64,000 nt of DNA. Source: Ganoderma boninense (taxonomy: Eukaryota > Basidiomycota > Agaricomycetes > Polyporales > Polyporaceae). Below the pieces are notes generated by a model. That model saw only the letters and a list, made by a program, of their open reading frames with translations, ran no database searches and was not told where the DNA came from. Shown piece after piece: positions 1 through 12,173 of the stretch. The stretch spans positions 2,999,394-3,063,393 of the forward strand of contig CM035310.1 of assembly GCA_002900995.3 (NCBI GenBank), given 5' to 3'. A program made the position numbers and the translations under genes. Each line of letters starts with the position of its first letter. Position 1 is the stretch's first letter.

Positions 1-25
1 GGGCAGAAAGAAGGCAGAAACCTAC

Positions 26-595
26 TCCATCTCGACGGACCGATCCTCTTCAGTGCCAGGTTCCTGTCAGAGTGGGGTTAGCGGAGCTAGCGAGCGGCCA
101 AGAGGCCAGGCATGAATCGAGCCCCACGAAGGAACTTCACACGTAGCATATGGGATCTGCACACAATCAGTTTTAAACGTAGACAAGAGAGCCAGAGGAA
201 GGGGACGTACAAGCAAGATGGCTGCACAGAGGTTGTATCGCAGGCCCGTCAGGTGTAGGTCGTTAACAAGTCCTGCGATCTTCGCATTCCCTGAACGCAA
301 ATAGTCAAACACTATTGGCACCAAGAGATGATGGATAAAATCACACCAACCTATACTTGTTCGATCGCTGAATCCCAAAACACGTAAGTGAAAGCGGCTC
401 CGGGCCCGTGAGCAGTGACACGTACAGGAAGGATAACAGGTAGAGGAGGCACGCCAAAGGGACGAGGCGTACGTCTAGCTTCCAGAAGACCTTTCGAGGG
501 TCGACGTAAGAGCTTGGAAGATCAGACGCCTGCGCGGTCACTGGGGAGACAACTTGCGTCTCAGAGAGCTGCTTCTCGACGCTCGTGGACGACAT
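26..595 (-). CDS. MFS permease of the Dal5/ACS type, 5' part only (runs off the window)
   Basis: This is the N-terminal part of a plasma-membrane anion or vitamin permease of the allantoate-permease (Dal5-like) family. Five exons splice in phase: 426-595, 351-367, 211-290, 128-156 and 26-63. The spliced product has a cytosolic N-terminus, a conserved RKVFWKLD motif just before the first membrane segment, LLYLLSFLDRTSIGNAK across two splice junctions, and IPY-(6 residues)-PSNLALKRIGPSRW, all hallmarks of the family. The 17-nt second exon is unusually short. The start at 595 gives about 30 residues before the KLD motif; an in-frame ATG at 670 is possible. Transcription runs toward coordinate 1, so most of the 12-TM protein lies outside. 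Substrate cannot be told from this part. No lesion is seen in what is present. Confidence 0.8.
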
Positions 596-2824
596 GGCAG
601 GCCGCAGGGCAGAGCTCCGTCTTGGGGAACGAAGCAGGGCGCGAGGATTCCCAGTGGCGTTAAAGAGCACCTGAGGCCTCCCAAGCGCAAGGCGAGTATC
701 GGCGTCATCCTGAGTCTTGAGACCATGGGGTCAATGCCTGGCGTCAGAAAGAAGCCTGCATGCGTCGGCGTATGGCCACGCATTTTCCACCGCAGCGCCA
801 AATCAGCCAAACGACGTTCCAAACGGCGAGTAATTAGAGCTCACGGAGGTCATGGGACGAGTGGGCGCGAGTGGGTGAGTCCAATGAAAGCCTCAGATAG
901 AGAGGAAGCGCGTACGTCGGCCACGCTTGTCCTTACAACCTCCGCTTCTGGTAGAGTTCTGGCTTGGGATCTGCGTCGTCTGGAGCCTCGATCACCGACT
1001 TCGCATGCTGAATTTGCATACCTATCTGGATTAGGCCTCCCTCGCTCCACGTCTCGCAAAGTTGATCGCAAACTACCAGCTGGATCTCTTCAACAGTCGC
1101 AACAACGTTGAATAGACAACGCTACTTACGTCTGCTGCACATATAAGTACTATTAGCACCAATTTTCCTGCAAGTGTTCATGGTATCATATGTATTCAGG
1201 AGATAGTGTTGTGCATTGCAGCTTCGTAGGGAGGCATTGCAAACGATGAGAGCAGGAGATGAGTCGCAGGCGCCGAACTTCCCGTGGGGAGATTCATGCT
1301 CCGATAAACAGTGTGTAAGACGTCGTTTATCGGAGAATGAATCTAGGCAATGCCCGACCCTCGATGCGGTGAGCACGCAGCTGCGGGGGATGGCTGCAAA
1401 CTTCGATCTCTTTCGAGTCCCAGTCTCATCTCCTCATATACAGCTTACGCAAGTGTCATCCATAGATTTAAGAGAGTATGCCTCAGCAATTAACTACTTT
1501 AATCAAGTCTTATATGACCGCGCCACCGTGGTCTCGTCATTTTCTCATATCGCGAAGTACGTCTTTCCAATTTTCGCAGCGAACTGCTGATTCAACCATA
1601 TATGTTCTAGATATTCATAGGATATGTCATGTCGTCGACATAGCGATATGTCAGTTATGAGAGTTGAGCCTCGTCCTGGCCCCTGGGATTCCGATCCGGT
1701 ACGTGGCATCTTGCTGCTCGAGCAGTGGTTGTCATGACGAACCATTCATCTAAACACCATACACTTCCAGGATCCCACATGACATAATTATGGGTTTTGT
1801 GCTGCATACAGCATACGAAGCTGCCATGGAGCCGTCATATTTTTGCTCCTTGCAGGCGGATGCCGTGCCTCCATACAGCCACTGAGTATGAGATGGCGGT
1901 TACTCTGTCTTGGAAGCGCTAGCAACGACCTTGTATCTGACCTGCAGAACTTTCCAGCCGTAATAGGATCACGAACATGATCTGGGAGGCTTCATGTCTC
2001 CCCTCCTGCCTCTGGGCCGGGCTTGAACGTTCGCGTTGGACTGGCGCTTCCACAAGTGCGAGATCTAGGTTCGGTCTCATACATGTCATGTCCGGATTCT
2101 TCTCCCTATCACAACGTCTGATTGCATTTGCGGTTGTCTGTATCATGCCGGCCGTCAGTCGAACAGCCCCAACGCATATTACAACACACAGGTTATCGAA
2201 GGACACTGGCAGTTCTCCATCGGCCGCGTCGCCGTGCCCTTCTTATCCCTACCGGTGCGTCCATCGTACTGGAACTATCTTGAATGTCAGCGACATTTTT
2301 CTTGTGTTTCCTTGACGACGTCGGTCTCTAACATCCACTCCAACTTTGGGCCTGCTCAGAAGCCAAGAAGAACCGTATACAGGCACGCTCACATCGTAAC
2401 GCGACCCACACCCCTTCTCTTCTCTCTCGGCGCGACAAGGATGTGTCTGACTAGGCCGAAGCCGACTGTTCGTACCATTCAATCCAGCATTCCAATGATA
2501 CCCTTGAACAAGCACTGCCTGACTGAGCCACCGACGCATCTGATTCCCCCCCTGCTCTCTCTCTTCATTCGGTGTTAGCACGCAGGGACCCAAGCGCAGA
2601 AATCAGATCCTGCGTGCGGTTTATATGACACCGCTCCACTCTGAGGCGGCCAACTCCCCTCCAGCCGCACACGGAATGACAGGCATTGTTCTTTGTTGTC
2701 CGTCGCACGCTTAGCAGCGGCCAGCCCGGAACTCGTCTCTCTCGCCGGCCACTATAACACCTCTGCGGGTCGGGGGTGTGCGCTCTGCGCTTCAGTCTCC
2801 ACACGTCCCAAGTAGCTAACTCCA
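596..2824. other. 2.2 kb with no recognisable gene
   Basis: Open frames here are short, lack splice-compatible continuation and match no family I know. The longest plus-strand frame (554-1111) overlaps the first exon of the MFS gene antisense and has a composition typical of a GC-rich shadow. The stretch separates two divergent genes and presumably holds both promoters. Confidence 0.4.
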
Positions 2825-5049
2825 ATGGCCTCTTCGAACGACGCCGCCGAGATACCTCTCGCCGCGCTGACTGTCTCTCTTGCGGACACTGTTGGAGCGG
2901 TCCTCGTAGCGACATTCTGTTCAATCCTGTGTGTTATTCGTCGCGTTTTCGCCAGCGTAGGACTAACCCATCCCATATCCCATCCCCAGGTTGTATGGGA
3001 TCAGCCTCAATCAACTGTATCGGTACCTCCGCCAGTTTCCCTCGGACGACCGCTATGTGCAAGTCATTGTGAGCATTAATACACTCTGCGACGCGTTCAC
3101 GCATCCCACTGACTTTCCGTGCAGGTATTCGTGGTGATGTAAGGCGCGTCATAATGTGGTTTGTACCTTCTGATGACGACTGTCGGGCTAGGGTCTCCGA
3201 GACAGTGCATTGCATTGGCTTAATGCACTCGAGGTAGGGCGGCTCGTCGTGTCACGAATGAGTACTGCACCTAATCTCGAGCAGCTATTTCGCAGTAGTC
3301 TCGAGCCTCGCACAGAAAGCAGCGCTGCTCAGCCATGATTCATGGTGAGTGCCCACCACCTCCTGGCAGAGCTCACGACAGAGCGTAGTACCGCAGGTCC
3401 GAAAATGTAAGGCGGCGTTGCCTTCGCAACTTCCTGGCTAATTGTGTCGCATCTACGTACTTCAGGCTGTCCTTATTGCATCGGTGCGGGCGTCCGGATA
3501 TCACTCCGCAGGCAGTTATATCTATATCTGACTCCCTCGCAACGACAGGCTCCAATCCTCGTCGTCTCTCAAATGTGAGCTCCACCCGGACCACTTCGGT
3601 GCAGATTGGGTTCTGAGTGGTCTCACTGCAGGTTCTTCGCGCGGCGTGTCTGGATCCGTAGGCTATTCCGCAGCGTCTCCATCTGAGAAGTCACTTACAG
3701 TTGAACATTGAATAGTTGGTCCCAGGTATCGGTTGGTGATCGGGGTCGGGGTACGTGTGCTCGGCCAAACACAGTAATTGTGCATAATCTCACTGTTCCT
3801 TCCAGGCTGTAGTTCTCCTCACCGAATTCGGTGCGTCCCTAGAGAAATGTGGTGCTCCAGTTGCCTACTGATCGTCGTCACATTGTCTGTGCAGGCTTCG
3901 CAATCGGTAAGCACTTTCGCGAACGCAATAACCGCGCTGCTGATCGCCGAGACCTGCTTGTCCGCAGCTATAAGTTATAAGAGGTGAGTGAGTATTCGGG
4001 TGCATCATGCTTAGATTGTAACGGAGGCACAGTATCACGACGGTACTATCGAACGACTCCGGTGGTGTTCGGGTATGTGCTCGCTCCGACACTCGGGATC
4101 CCGGGGACCGATCACTCAAAAATATAAATATGCGGAATAGTGGCTCGTAACCACAGGGCTTGCGACTGCATTCGCTGCGGACCTCCTATTCACTCCTACT
4201 CTCACCGTCGCCCTATGGATTAGCCGGCGTGGCCGCCAGGGGTGCGTCCTCTTCCTTTCGGATGTGGATCTTCTGTGGACATTTAAGGTTGCTTTGAAGG
4301 AAGCCAGTCATCGCGGAACTGTTCAGTACCTACGTCGTCAACACTGGTAAGTACCCTGCCCGTGCTGTAAACCGGGTGTTGATCTCCGTCTTGCACAGGG
4401 CTTCTGCATTGGTGATTCGCTGTTGGCGCACCCCGTGGCCTTCTGAACGCTGAACGAAGTCCCCCGTATTTGCAGCGTATTCAATGGAACAGCAACCATC
4501 ATGGTAAGTTGAGAGCGCACAACAGGGTCTGGGTTTCGCTCACGACTAGCAGTGCGGTACGACCAGCCCTTACTCGTTGAAATACGCCATCCCCCAGGTG
4601 GTTGCGATCGGACGTACGTGTCTCTCTCGAATCATCCAGATATCCCACCTCTCACCTACGCTTGTCGTTCCCTCAGTCTTGGCGAACTCGCTCCTCTCGG
4701 CGTAAGTTCCTCTTTCCCCACGAATTACTCTTGGGCCACTCAACATTCTTCGTCTTAATGGCAGCCTAAACTCGCGCGACCCACAGAAGGCCCCCAGCAT
4801 CTTCGACAGCGGCACGTACGGGCGGAACCTCATCCAACGCATGAACCACCGCGCCGCCGCCGAGACGTGGAACGTCCCGCAAGTGAGCACGCCGTTGACC
4901 ACTGCTTAGGACGTGCTACGGACCTGACGATCCCGTGCCCGGCTGCACAGATCCCGGACGAGCCGTCAGTCATACACATCAATGTCTTGACAGAGAACGA
5001 GGGCGCGATGCGGGACTCGCACTTCAAACGAGGGTTTGCGGTCGCATAG
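2825..5049 (+). CDS. DUF6534-type multi-pass membrane protein, copy 1 (middle exons uncertain)
   Basis: A basidiomycete integral membrane protein of the DUF6534 family; its function is unknown. Secure exons: 2825-2928 (LADTVGAVL start of TM1), 2990-3068 (YGISLNQLYRYL with FPSDDRYVQVI), a 14-nt microexon 3125-3138, 4764-4882 (LNSRDPQKAPS onward) and 4951-5049 (PSVIHINVLTE tail, stop at 5049). Exons 2 and 3 have the same lengths (79 and 14 nt) as in the DUF6534 gene at 44.7 kb. Between them, FFARRVW (about 3633), two segments resembling the same TM (about 3893-3982 and 4158-4240) and a VLANSLLSA segment before 4702 are recognisable. I could not find the usual exon with LDT-x-H and Y-x-Y-L near 3140-3600, so the gene may be decaying or that exon has diverged. 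Its neighbours do not suggest a role. Confidence 0.6.
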
Positions 5050-5565
5050 AAAGTCCATCCGCTGTCCATCCGCTCCGAGAGCTCAGACCTTACCTATATC
5101 TACGTAGAGCACGTACTGCATGTATACATCGTGTCCCACTCTCTTGCCCCAGCTAGGCCGTCGAAGACGTGCACACCGTTGGCACATTTGTGTTATTTAG
5201 AAAAAAAAGTCAGCAGGACTCGGACGATGCCAACGAAGCCATGTACGCGAACCTACATCTTTCTAGAGCTTTCTATGCCATATATTTATGGGCCTACAAT
5301 GAGATGAGAGAGAGCCATGCGCTATCCATAGGAAAGGGCTGTGAGAACACAGAGGTCGAAGCAACGTAGGCTTGCAGCGAGTCTCAGCAGCCACTTCGAT
5401 CGCTCGGACCGGCCCGGGGATCCCGATATGGGCGCTTGAAGAGAAATGAGACGATTTGGTGGCATCGTGCGAGTGGTCGACGACTTCAGCCACCTCATCT
5501 CGTTTCCCTCCATCCTGGGCAGCGCCGCCTGGCTTGATCGCTTGCTACCGGGTTTTGCGAACTCT
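5050..5565. other. Intergenic, nothing recognised
   Basis: This 516 bp lies between the DUF6534 stop and the ERG27-like start. No conserved frame or clear TATA element was found. It should carry the terminator of the first gene and the promoter of the second. Confidence 0.4.
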
Positions 5566-7267
5566 ATGTCAAAAGGCCTTGTAATCGTAGTCACCGGGGC
5601 GAACGGGTGCGCCCACATTCCTTCCGCTCTGCGTCTCCTCATCCCATCACTGCAAGCGCGCTCATGTGCCAACACTTCGCAGCGGGGTCGGCTTCGGCAT
5701 TTGCCATAGGCTCCTCGTCCAGCTCTCCTCCCCCCATCCCTCCGACGCGCGGCCATACTTCAAGGTTGACTGTGCAGGCGACGCAGAGAAGCATGGCATC
5801 CTGGACGAGTATGAGTTCGACGCCGATGCGGGCGCGACGATCGTTATGGCGTGCCGGGATCCACGACGTGCTCAGGACGCCCGGATACGCCTCTATGCCC
5901 TCCTGGACGATCACATAGCTACCATCCTACCGGGAACGAAGGAGCACGCGTACGCGAGCACGTTCCGGAAGAACGTGAAGCTCGAGCTGGAGACGTTGGA
6001 CCTGGCGTCGGTCAAGAGCGTGCTGGATTTCGGGAGGAGGGCCTCAGACAAGTGAGTTCTCCGTCTCCATCGTTTTTCGGCGCGCATGTATGCATTGATT
6101 GAGCACTGGGAACTGTGCCTCGGTCTTCGTAGGTACGAGTACATCTCACATCTGATCTTCAACGCCGGAACGGCGACATACAGCCACCTGGACGTCTTCG
6201 GCTTCGTCATGGACCTCCTCCGCTTCCCCATCCATGCCGTCCACCATCCCCGGCGGAATATACAGGTCAACGGCGTGCTGAGCAAGGATAACCTTGGATA
6301 TGCATGGCAGTGCAATACATTCGGGCACTACGTCCTGGTGAGTCCCCCCTTCCGAGTCGCCGCGTTTCCTGTCGCAAACCCCTCCCCCCTCCCCATTCAC
6401 CCATCTTCAGTATCGATCCGTGCAAGATCTGCTCCTCGCCTACACCAACTTCACGCAGCGCTCCGCACGCGTCCTCTGGATGTCCTCGCTCGACTCGGAG
6501 CCCGTCTTCGACCCCACGGACGACTGGCAGCTCACCAAGACGCACCACTCGTACCAGGCCTCGAAGTACCAGATCGAGCTCATCGCGTCCGAGCTCGAGA
6601 AGCGCACCGTCGCGGCGCAGGAGACCGGCCGCGCGTCGTGGCCGTCGTCGTCGCTGGAGGAGACGGTCGCGACGCACGGCGAGATCCACCACCTCATCGT
6701 CTCCCCGGGCATCACGTCGACGAACATGAGCGCGCTCCTGAACATCTGGATCCCCGGCTGGCGGTATCTCATGATCGCCGCGTTTTGGGTCGTACGTCTC
6801 CTCTCTCTCTCTCGCTTCCCCCCAATCCCTTCCTCGCAGATCGTCCGGTCACTCACCCCATACTGTTCCACGCTCGCGGCACGCGGCGCACACAGGTCCG
6901 CTTCCTCGGCGCCCCGCACGTCCTCATGTCGCTCTTCGCAGCCGCGGTCTCGTCCGTGCACCTCGCGCTCGTCCCGCTCCGGCACGTCCCCACCGTCCGC
7001 AACACGCCGCATATCTCGCCGCTCGACGTCGAGTACCCGCACTGGCACGCGTACTACGGCCAGACAGCCACGCGGGTCAACACGCTGCGGTTCGGGAGCG
7101 AGAACGACAGGTGGGGGAACGAGCACCCTGGGGTGGTCGCGGTGCCCGTGTGGGAGGAGCACCCGAATGCTGGCGAGGTGCTGCTGGAGCGGTTCGAGCG
7201 GCTGTATCAGGCGTTCGATGTGGCGAATGCGGAGAGGGAGAGGGAGGAGAGCGGCAAGGCGAGGTGA
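5566..7267 (+). CDS. 3-keto-steroid reductase-like SDR (ERG27 family), A type, copy 1
   Basis: Predicted NADPH-dependent short-chain dehydrogenase of the family that reduces the C3 ketone of sterol C4-demethylation intermediates at the ER. Exons 5566-5606, 5683-6051, 6133-6337, 6411-6791 and 6896-7267 give 455 residues with every junction in phase. Visible features are the cofactor motif TGANGGVGFG at residue 10, CRDPRRA after the second strand, FNAGTATYSH, VLSKDNLGYAWQCN-x-FGHY (as in yeast Erg27), WMSSLDSEP, the catalytic Y-QAS-K and IVSPGITSTNM. The length exceeds yeast Erg27 (347 aa), mainly by an insert after strand 2 and a longer C-terminus. It is closest to the copy at 55-57 kb (about 88% identical over exon 3). 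Because several paralogues are present, I cannot say which one, if any, is the housekeeping sterol enzyme. Confidence 0.88.
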
Positions 7268-8310
7268 GGGTAGCAAGAACAAGGACAGCACTTGGCATAT
7301 ACGCAGCATTGACCAACCACACTCTACGATATCCCCGCATTCCAGGCCTATACATGCTTATATCTCTACGGTGTATGGAGGGTACTCTACCGTTCGCTGG
7401 GTAATTGGCGCAACCGCTGGTTGTTGTGTCCAATCCACGGGACTAAACGCCAGTGCGTTTTTTTTTTGCTTTGACACTCGTCGCTGTGCATCTACACCTT
7501 CTTTATCGTCCTTCCCCGGTGATGAGACGGGGAGTTCTTTCATCTCCAAGCAGAGACTATGCACATCCCAGAGCGTCGACGACAGAGGCAGCTCAAGGGC
7601 ATGCGCATGCGCATACGCACACGGTGAGTGTCGAGCCTGACCGCCATCTAGGCGGTAGGGAAAACTGCGGTAAGGCGATCATGCATCGCGAGCTTTGAGG
7701 AACACTGACTGATGGTTCCAGGTGACAGTTCCTTGGGCATTAAGGCCTCTTGACACATCTATCTGAGGCGACACGCCTATTGCTTCGTGGCTAGGACGCT
7801 GTTATCCTGCGGGGAGCAATCGGGAGGCCGGTACGTCCACGCGAAGTCCTCTAATGGGTAGCTGCAGATGGATGCTCATTCACGCAACTCTTCTAGCTTC
7901 CCGCTAACAGCCCTGTGAACCCACCCCTCGCTCCTGGACATAGACACTCCGTGTTATCCTTACGACTCCGGGGCGCATCCCCTACATTCTTGACGTCTTT
8001 TACCCTCAACTAGTCGATGCTGCGTTTACTGCTCAACATGAGGTACGTTTCTATGAAAACATCCAATACTGCGTTCTGAGACTCAACTCAATGCCATTTT
8101 ATCTGCCTAAGGATTTATGAGCAGGCTGATGAACATCTTTCTCGGCGTCGTGCACCCCAACAACTCTTCCTCGCATGCCAACTCACTCCTACCTTGGCTG
8201 AGATGCAGGTCCGGACCTGCCCTTCGTCGGATCATTCTCCGCAGATGCATGCTTACCGCGGTCGCTCATGTGCGCCGCATCTAAAGGCATTCATTTGCAG
8301 CCCGTCCAAA
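7268..8310. other. Intergenic, nothing recognised
   Basis: About 1 kb downstream of the ERG27-like gene. It contains a run of ten T at about 7460, but no frame that resembles a protein family. Weak ORFs on the minus strand at 7077-7433 are shadows of the upstream gene's last exon. Confidence 0.4.
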
Positions 8311-8480
8311 TCCAACGATCGACGTGGTGTTCTTCGGTGCACCAACCGGGGTGCAGTTCAGGTTCCTCTCCGTCGGTGGGAGATGCCATGGCGTAGCCCG
8401 TGCAGGTGGCGATGTGCTGAAGTTGAGCCATACCGTCGTACGCCGGGATATGGAGATATGGAGCACAGGACGCCGCAGCC
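8311..8480 (+). pseudogene. Relic of the KAR-type SDR C-terminal region
   Basis: A short degraded fragment just upstream of the intact SDR at 8860. One frame reads FFGAPTGVQFRFLSVG, which aligns with FFG-VGGVPSRVQFTYLSVG of the intact gene. Similarity to the following VVPYLV segment is weaker and in another frame. No start, cofactor motif or catalytic Tyr-Lys is present. It is best read as the remains of a tandem duplicate. Confidence 0.5.
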
Positions 8481-8844
8481 CATTGAGCTCAGGCTGTCTG
8501 GAACTGCTATGCTCTGTTTGTGGATGTATTTTCTTGGCTAGTCGGGCAACAAGCATCGCAGAGAGCTCGCAGACTGGCCAGGTTCCCTGTTACGCTGACT
8601 TCCGCTTTACGAAATGAATAGATTCCTGCAGGCAAAGTAATAGAAAAACTCACCCCGTTAACATTTGGAAACTCGCATTTTCGCCACGCTTGGCTTCAGA
8701 ATCCATCGGTGCCCGAGATTGATCATTATTGATCCCGAGTCTCCATTCTGACGCCGCTTCGCGCCGCTCACAGATGCCGCCACCCCCAATGCTTCTAGTG
8801 TCCATCATCACTCTTTCAGCGACCACCCCCGCTCCCTCGCGGGC

Positions 8845-8850
8845 TATATA
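8845..8850 (+). promoter_or_regulatory. TATA-like hexamer very close to an ATG
   Basis: TATATA lies only 10 bp before the chosen ATG at 8860. If it is a working TATA box, transcription would start inside the coding region. It may simply be 5'UTR sequence, because the next in-frame ATG (about 9121) would remove the essential cofactor motif. Confidence 0.25.
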
Positions 8851-8859
8851 CTCGACGAC

Positions 8860-9901
8860 ATGCAGGCAGGAACCAATGTCAGTATCCTCAACGCTCTTGC
8901 CGCGCTCGGCGTCATCCTCGCCATCCCGCACGTCTACCGCGTCCTCGACCTTCTCTGGCTATACTTCCTTCGCCCTAGTTCCGTCAAACGTTACCTGCAT
9001 GGGGGCGGCGCCCCGTACGCCATCGTCACGGGGGCGACAGACGGGATAGGGAAGGCCACGGCTGCCGAGCTACTCAGGCGAGGATTCAACCTCATCCTGC
9101 ACGGAAGGAACGAAGCGAAGATGCAGAAGGTGGTGGAGGAGCTGCGCGCGTGCGCCCAGCGCGACATCCGGTACTTCATCGCCGACGCGTCGAGGGACGG
9201 GCACGACTGGGAGACGCTGCTCGCCCCGTTCAGGGAGCTGCACATCACCGTCGTCGTACACAACGTTGGCGGGGAGCCGCTCGTCGATACAAGGTGCGCC
9301 GCTGCATCAAGTCTACGGCTCTGGACGCCGCGCCGCGACGCTCCGCTGACATCGAGTCCACTCAATCAGGATCGACGAACGCCCCGAAGAGTACCTCCTG
9401 GGAGTCGTCCGCTCCAACGCCTTCTTCGCGCTCTTCCTCACGCGCGCGCTCCTCCCCCAGCTCCGGCGCGCGTGCCACTCCGGGCCCGTCCAAGTCCTCC
9501 TCGTCGGCTCGTTCGCATGCGACGTGGGCCCGCCGCGCCTCCCCATGTACGCCGCGTCCAAGGGCTTCCTCAGGGCGCTCGCGCGCGCGCTGTCCAACGA
9601 CGAGCGGTTCTTCGGGGTCGGCGGCGTGCCGAGCAGGGTGCAGTTCACGTACCTCTCCGTGGGCGCGGTGCACTCGGCGAACCACCCGGCGCCGATGCCG
9701 CCCAGCCTGGCGGTGCCGACGAGCGCGAGGTTCGCGTGGTGGCTCGTGGAGACGGTTGGGTGCGGGCGGAGGCACGTCGTGCCGTACCTCGTCCATGCGC
9801 TGCAGTACGGGCTGATGCGCATGTCCGGGGAGCGCGCGGTGGACGAGGGGATGGCGGAGCGGATGCGGGTGCTCATGGAGCGGGCGGCGAAGCGGGCGTA
9901 A
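8860..9901 (+). CDS. Very-long-chain 3-oxoacyl-CoA reductase-like SDR (KAR/HSD17B12 type)
   Basis: Membrane-anchored short-chain dehydrogenase of the 3-ketoacyl-CoA reductase group, which performs the first reduction in ER fatty-acid elongation. Exons 8860-9293 and 9370-9901 give 321 residues, near the family's usual size. A hydrophobic N-terminus with LWLYFLRPSSV precedes the cofactor motif TGATDGIGKA; VVHNVGGEP replaces the usual NNVGG; the catalytic site is GSFACDVG followed by Y-AAS-K. Residues between, such as FLTRALLPQL, fit the family. The 76-bp intron begins GTGCGC and ends CAATCAG. The A-to-H change in the NNVG motif may mean a substrate other than acyl-CoA; a role in a specialised pathway with the neighbouring ERG27-like and P450 genes is inference. 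Confidence 0.85.
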
Positions 9902-12173
9902 GGCCAATGGACTGGTGGCAAGGGGACAGAACGCGGAGCGCTGCGACTGGCGAGACGGGGCGGCATTCAGTAACTGGAATGCTGCTAGAGCTTTTTCGGC
10001 TGCTCTAATCTCCGCTGGGTGCCCATGAACAATTCTGTACTAACTGCCCGCTACAGGGATCACGCAGCTCACACGGGCGTAGAGTGAACGATGATCACCC
10101 TGTGAGTACAACCACAGGGTTCAAATGCTTATTCACGTCGAGGACGAGACGAAAGACGATGTAAATATGCCATGATACGGAGAATGGTACAGTAGATGCA
10201 AAGCATCTACACGCTCTAGCCACGATACCAAGAGATTTCAGATGACACGCCAGCGTCGAATACAATCAGAGTTGGAGAACATCTGACGGCTGTCTAACGT
10301 CCCTCATCCCAAAGGCATTGCCTCCCGTAATGCGCAGGCACAATATATCTGATGAACGTCCGGTACGCCGGGATGATTGACATCCTTAGACTGTGTACCC
10401 GGACGTTACCCGGACGTGACGCAACTGCGGGGTTGACGTGGGGCGGAATCGAGGCAACACAGAATTGGCTGGCGACAGTACCGCAGATCGGGAGGACCAT
10501 CCTGAGACCTTGAGCAATGACCTGCTTTTCGTGGAAGAACGGCGATGTCGATATCGATGTCTCATATCACAGGGAATAGCCATCAAGCCACCCGTGTGAT
10601 AGAGATGGCGGTACAAGGTCGTCCCAGGGGATGATGGTACCCGCGACCTGGCCAGGCCCGGGGTTCTACGATCTGAACAGAGGAAACGAAGCGGATGCAG
10701 AGTGGGAGCGTCGCTTCCGAGGAGACACTGCTGTTCTGCCATCTAGAATGAGAATGAGAATGACAACTCGTAAACGAAAGGCACTTAGAAGGGCCAAGGC
10801 GACGTACACGGTGACATCGCTAGACATTTAGTTGAGTCTGGGCATGAGCACTTGGATGAGTGTCTTCCAATGACGTTCGGCGATTTGGGCAAGCATGCGG
10901 GAGCAGCGGGAACTAGGAAGGCTGGGGCCGCTGGGCAAGGTACAAGGATACGTTAGGTTCCAAGGATGATGACTGCGCCGCGGTCTGGCTTGTCTCAGGC
11001 CACACCTTCCACCTCGGGGGATTCGGGACTTCGGAACCACAAGATCTGCATATTCCAGTCTCGGTATTCCGTTATTATGTTATGAAGCTTCATGGGAGAC
11101 AGCGGGCTCCTTGTGGTTCAAGGCTACGTACCTTCCGCCCGAGCTCGGCTCGCAACTCAGAAACTGCCGCAGAGGTCACAGAACGCCGGTGGAGAAACTT
11201 ATCGGAATCCGCTGAAAGCAGCACAAAATGTGCCTGGAACAATGCTCCATGGCTGTAGACCAGGACCGGGCTTCAACTGACAAAACGGTGGGTTAGCAAG
11301 GCCGCGCGTGCATCAGGTCTCGTAAAATGAGGCGTTACTGAGGCATTGGTGGTGGCATGTATGAGAAGACATCAGACAATTAAACCACATCTATTTCCAA
11401 AGGTTCCGTGCATCGCCGCTGAAAGGGGCCACCTACCGCACAGGACCAAAGTTTGTTAAGAGGCAGTGGTGGATATCGACAGCGTGGGAGACCACCTACC
11501 TGCCGGCATTTTACGTGAGTGGATGATTTTGTTCTCCCACAAAGCAGCTCAGGAGGATGGAATCTAGTACGCTTGCACAAAGAGGGAGGAAGATAGATGA
11601 CGGTGACGCTCTGTCATGAGGTGCTTCAGCCCTGGGATGTTTTCAGTCGGCGGTTGGTCGGAGTTCTTGTTTTGCGAATTGTGAGCGCTGGGCCGCTGCG
11701 AGTGGAACTGCGGCGGTATGCGACTTGGTTCTGGTCACACGTCTCTGTACTCCTGCCAGTTCTTTTGCGGCCCCGTTAGCCATGCCACCTTGCGCTCGAG
11801 AAGATTTTTTGACAGATACATGTCAAGCACTCGTTATCAAGGAATCATCTGGAGAGTTTGCGCGGACTGTGTTTCACGCTCGGGCAACCCGGAAGACGGT
11901 GTAGCGCAGTGGCACCGGTAAGCAAAGCTTTGATACATATATCCTTCCCGCGACCTTTTTTTTAACACGCGCACGGCAAGGATATGAATCGTCCACCTTA
12001 GGAAATACCAGCGCCGTGATGCTGTGGCCCAGAGCAGGGCAATCACGCACTGCAATGGCCTTGTCCTTCGTGGATCTAGCAGGCAGTCCAAGATTGAACC
12101 TTATGCGGATATAAATGCTCCATCCATGAGCAAACGATCATGTTTCCCCATCCCGCACGAATCATCATAGTAC
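9902..12173. other. 2.3 kb intergenic; TATA box before the P450
   Basis: No protein family or RNA gene was recognised. TATAAA at 12110-12115 lies 59 bp before the P450 ATG and is well placed for a core promoter. Frames of 60-118 codons are scattered on both strands without splice-compatible partners. Confidence 0.45.

Noticed and set aside
554..1111. 185-codon plus-strand frame
   Set aside because: Overlaps the first exon of the MFS gene antisense, has Arg/Ser-rich shadow composition and no family resemblance.
6440..7309. 289-codon minus-strand frame
   Set aside because: Antisense shadow of exons 4-5 of the ERG27-like gene, which has all family motifs on the plus strand.
9313..9966. 217-codon minus-strand frame
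   Set aside because: Antisense of the second exon of the KAR-type SDR.
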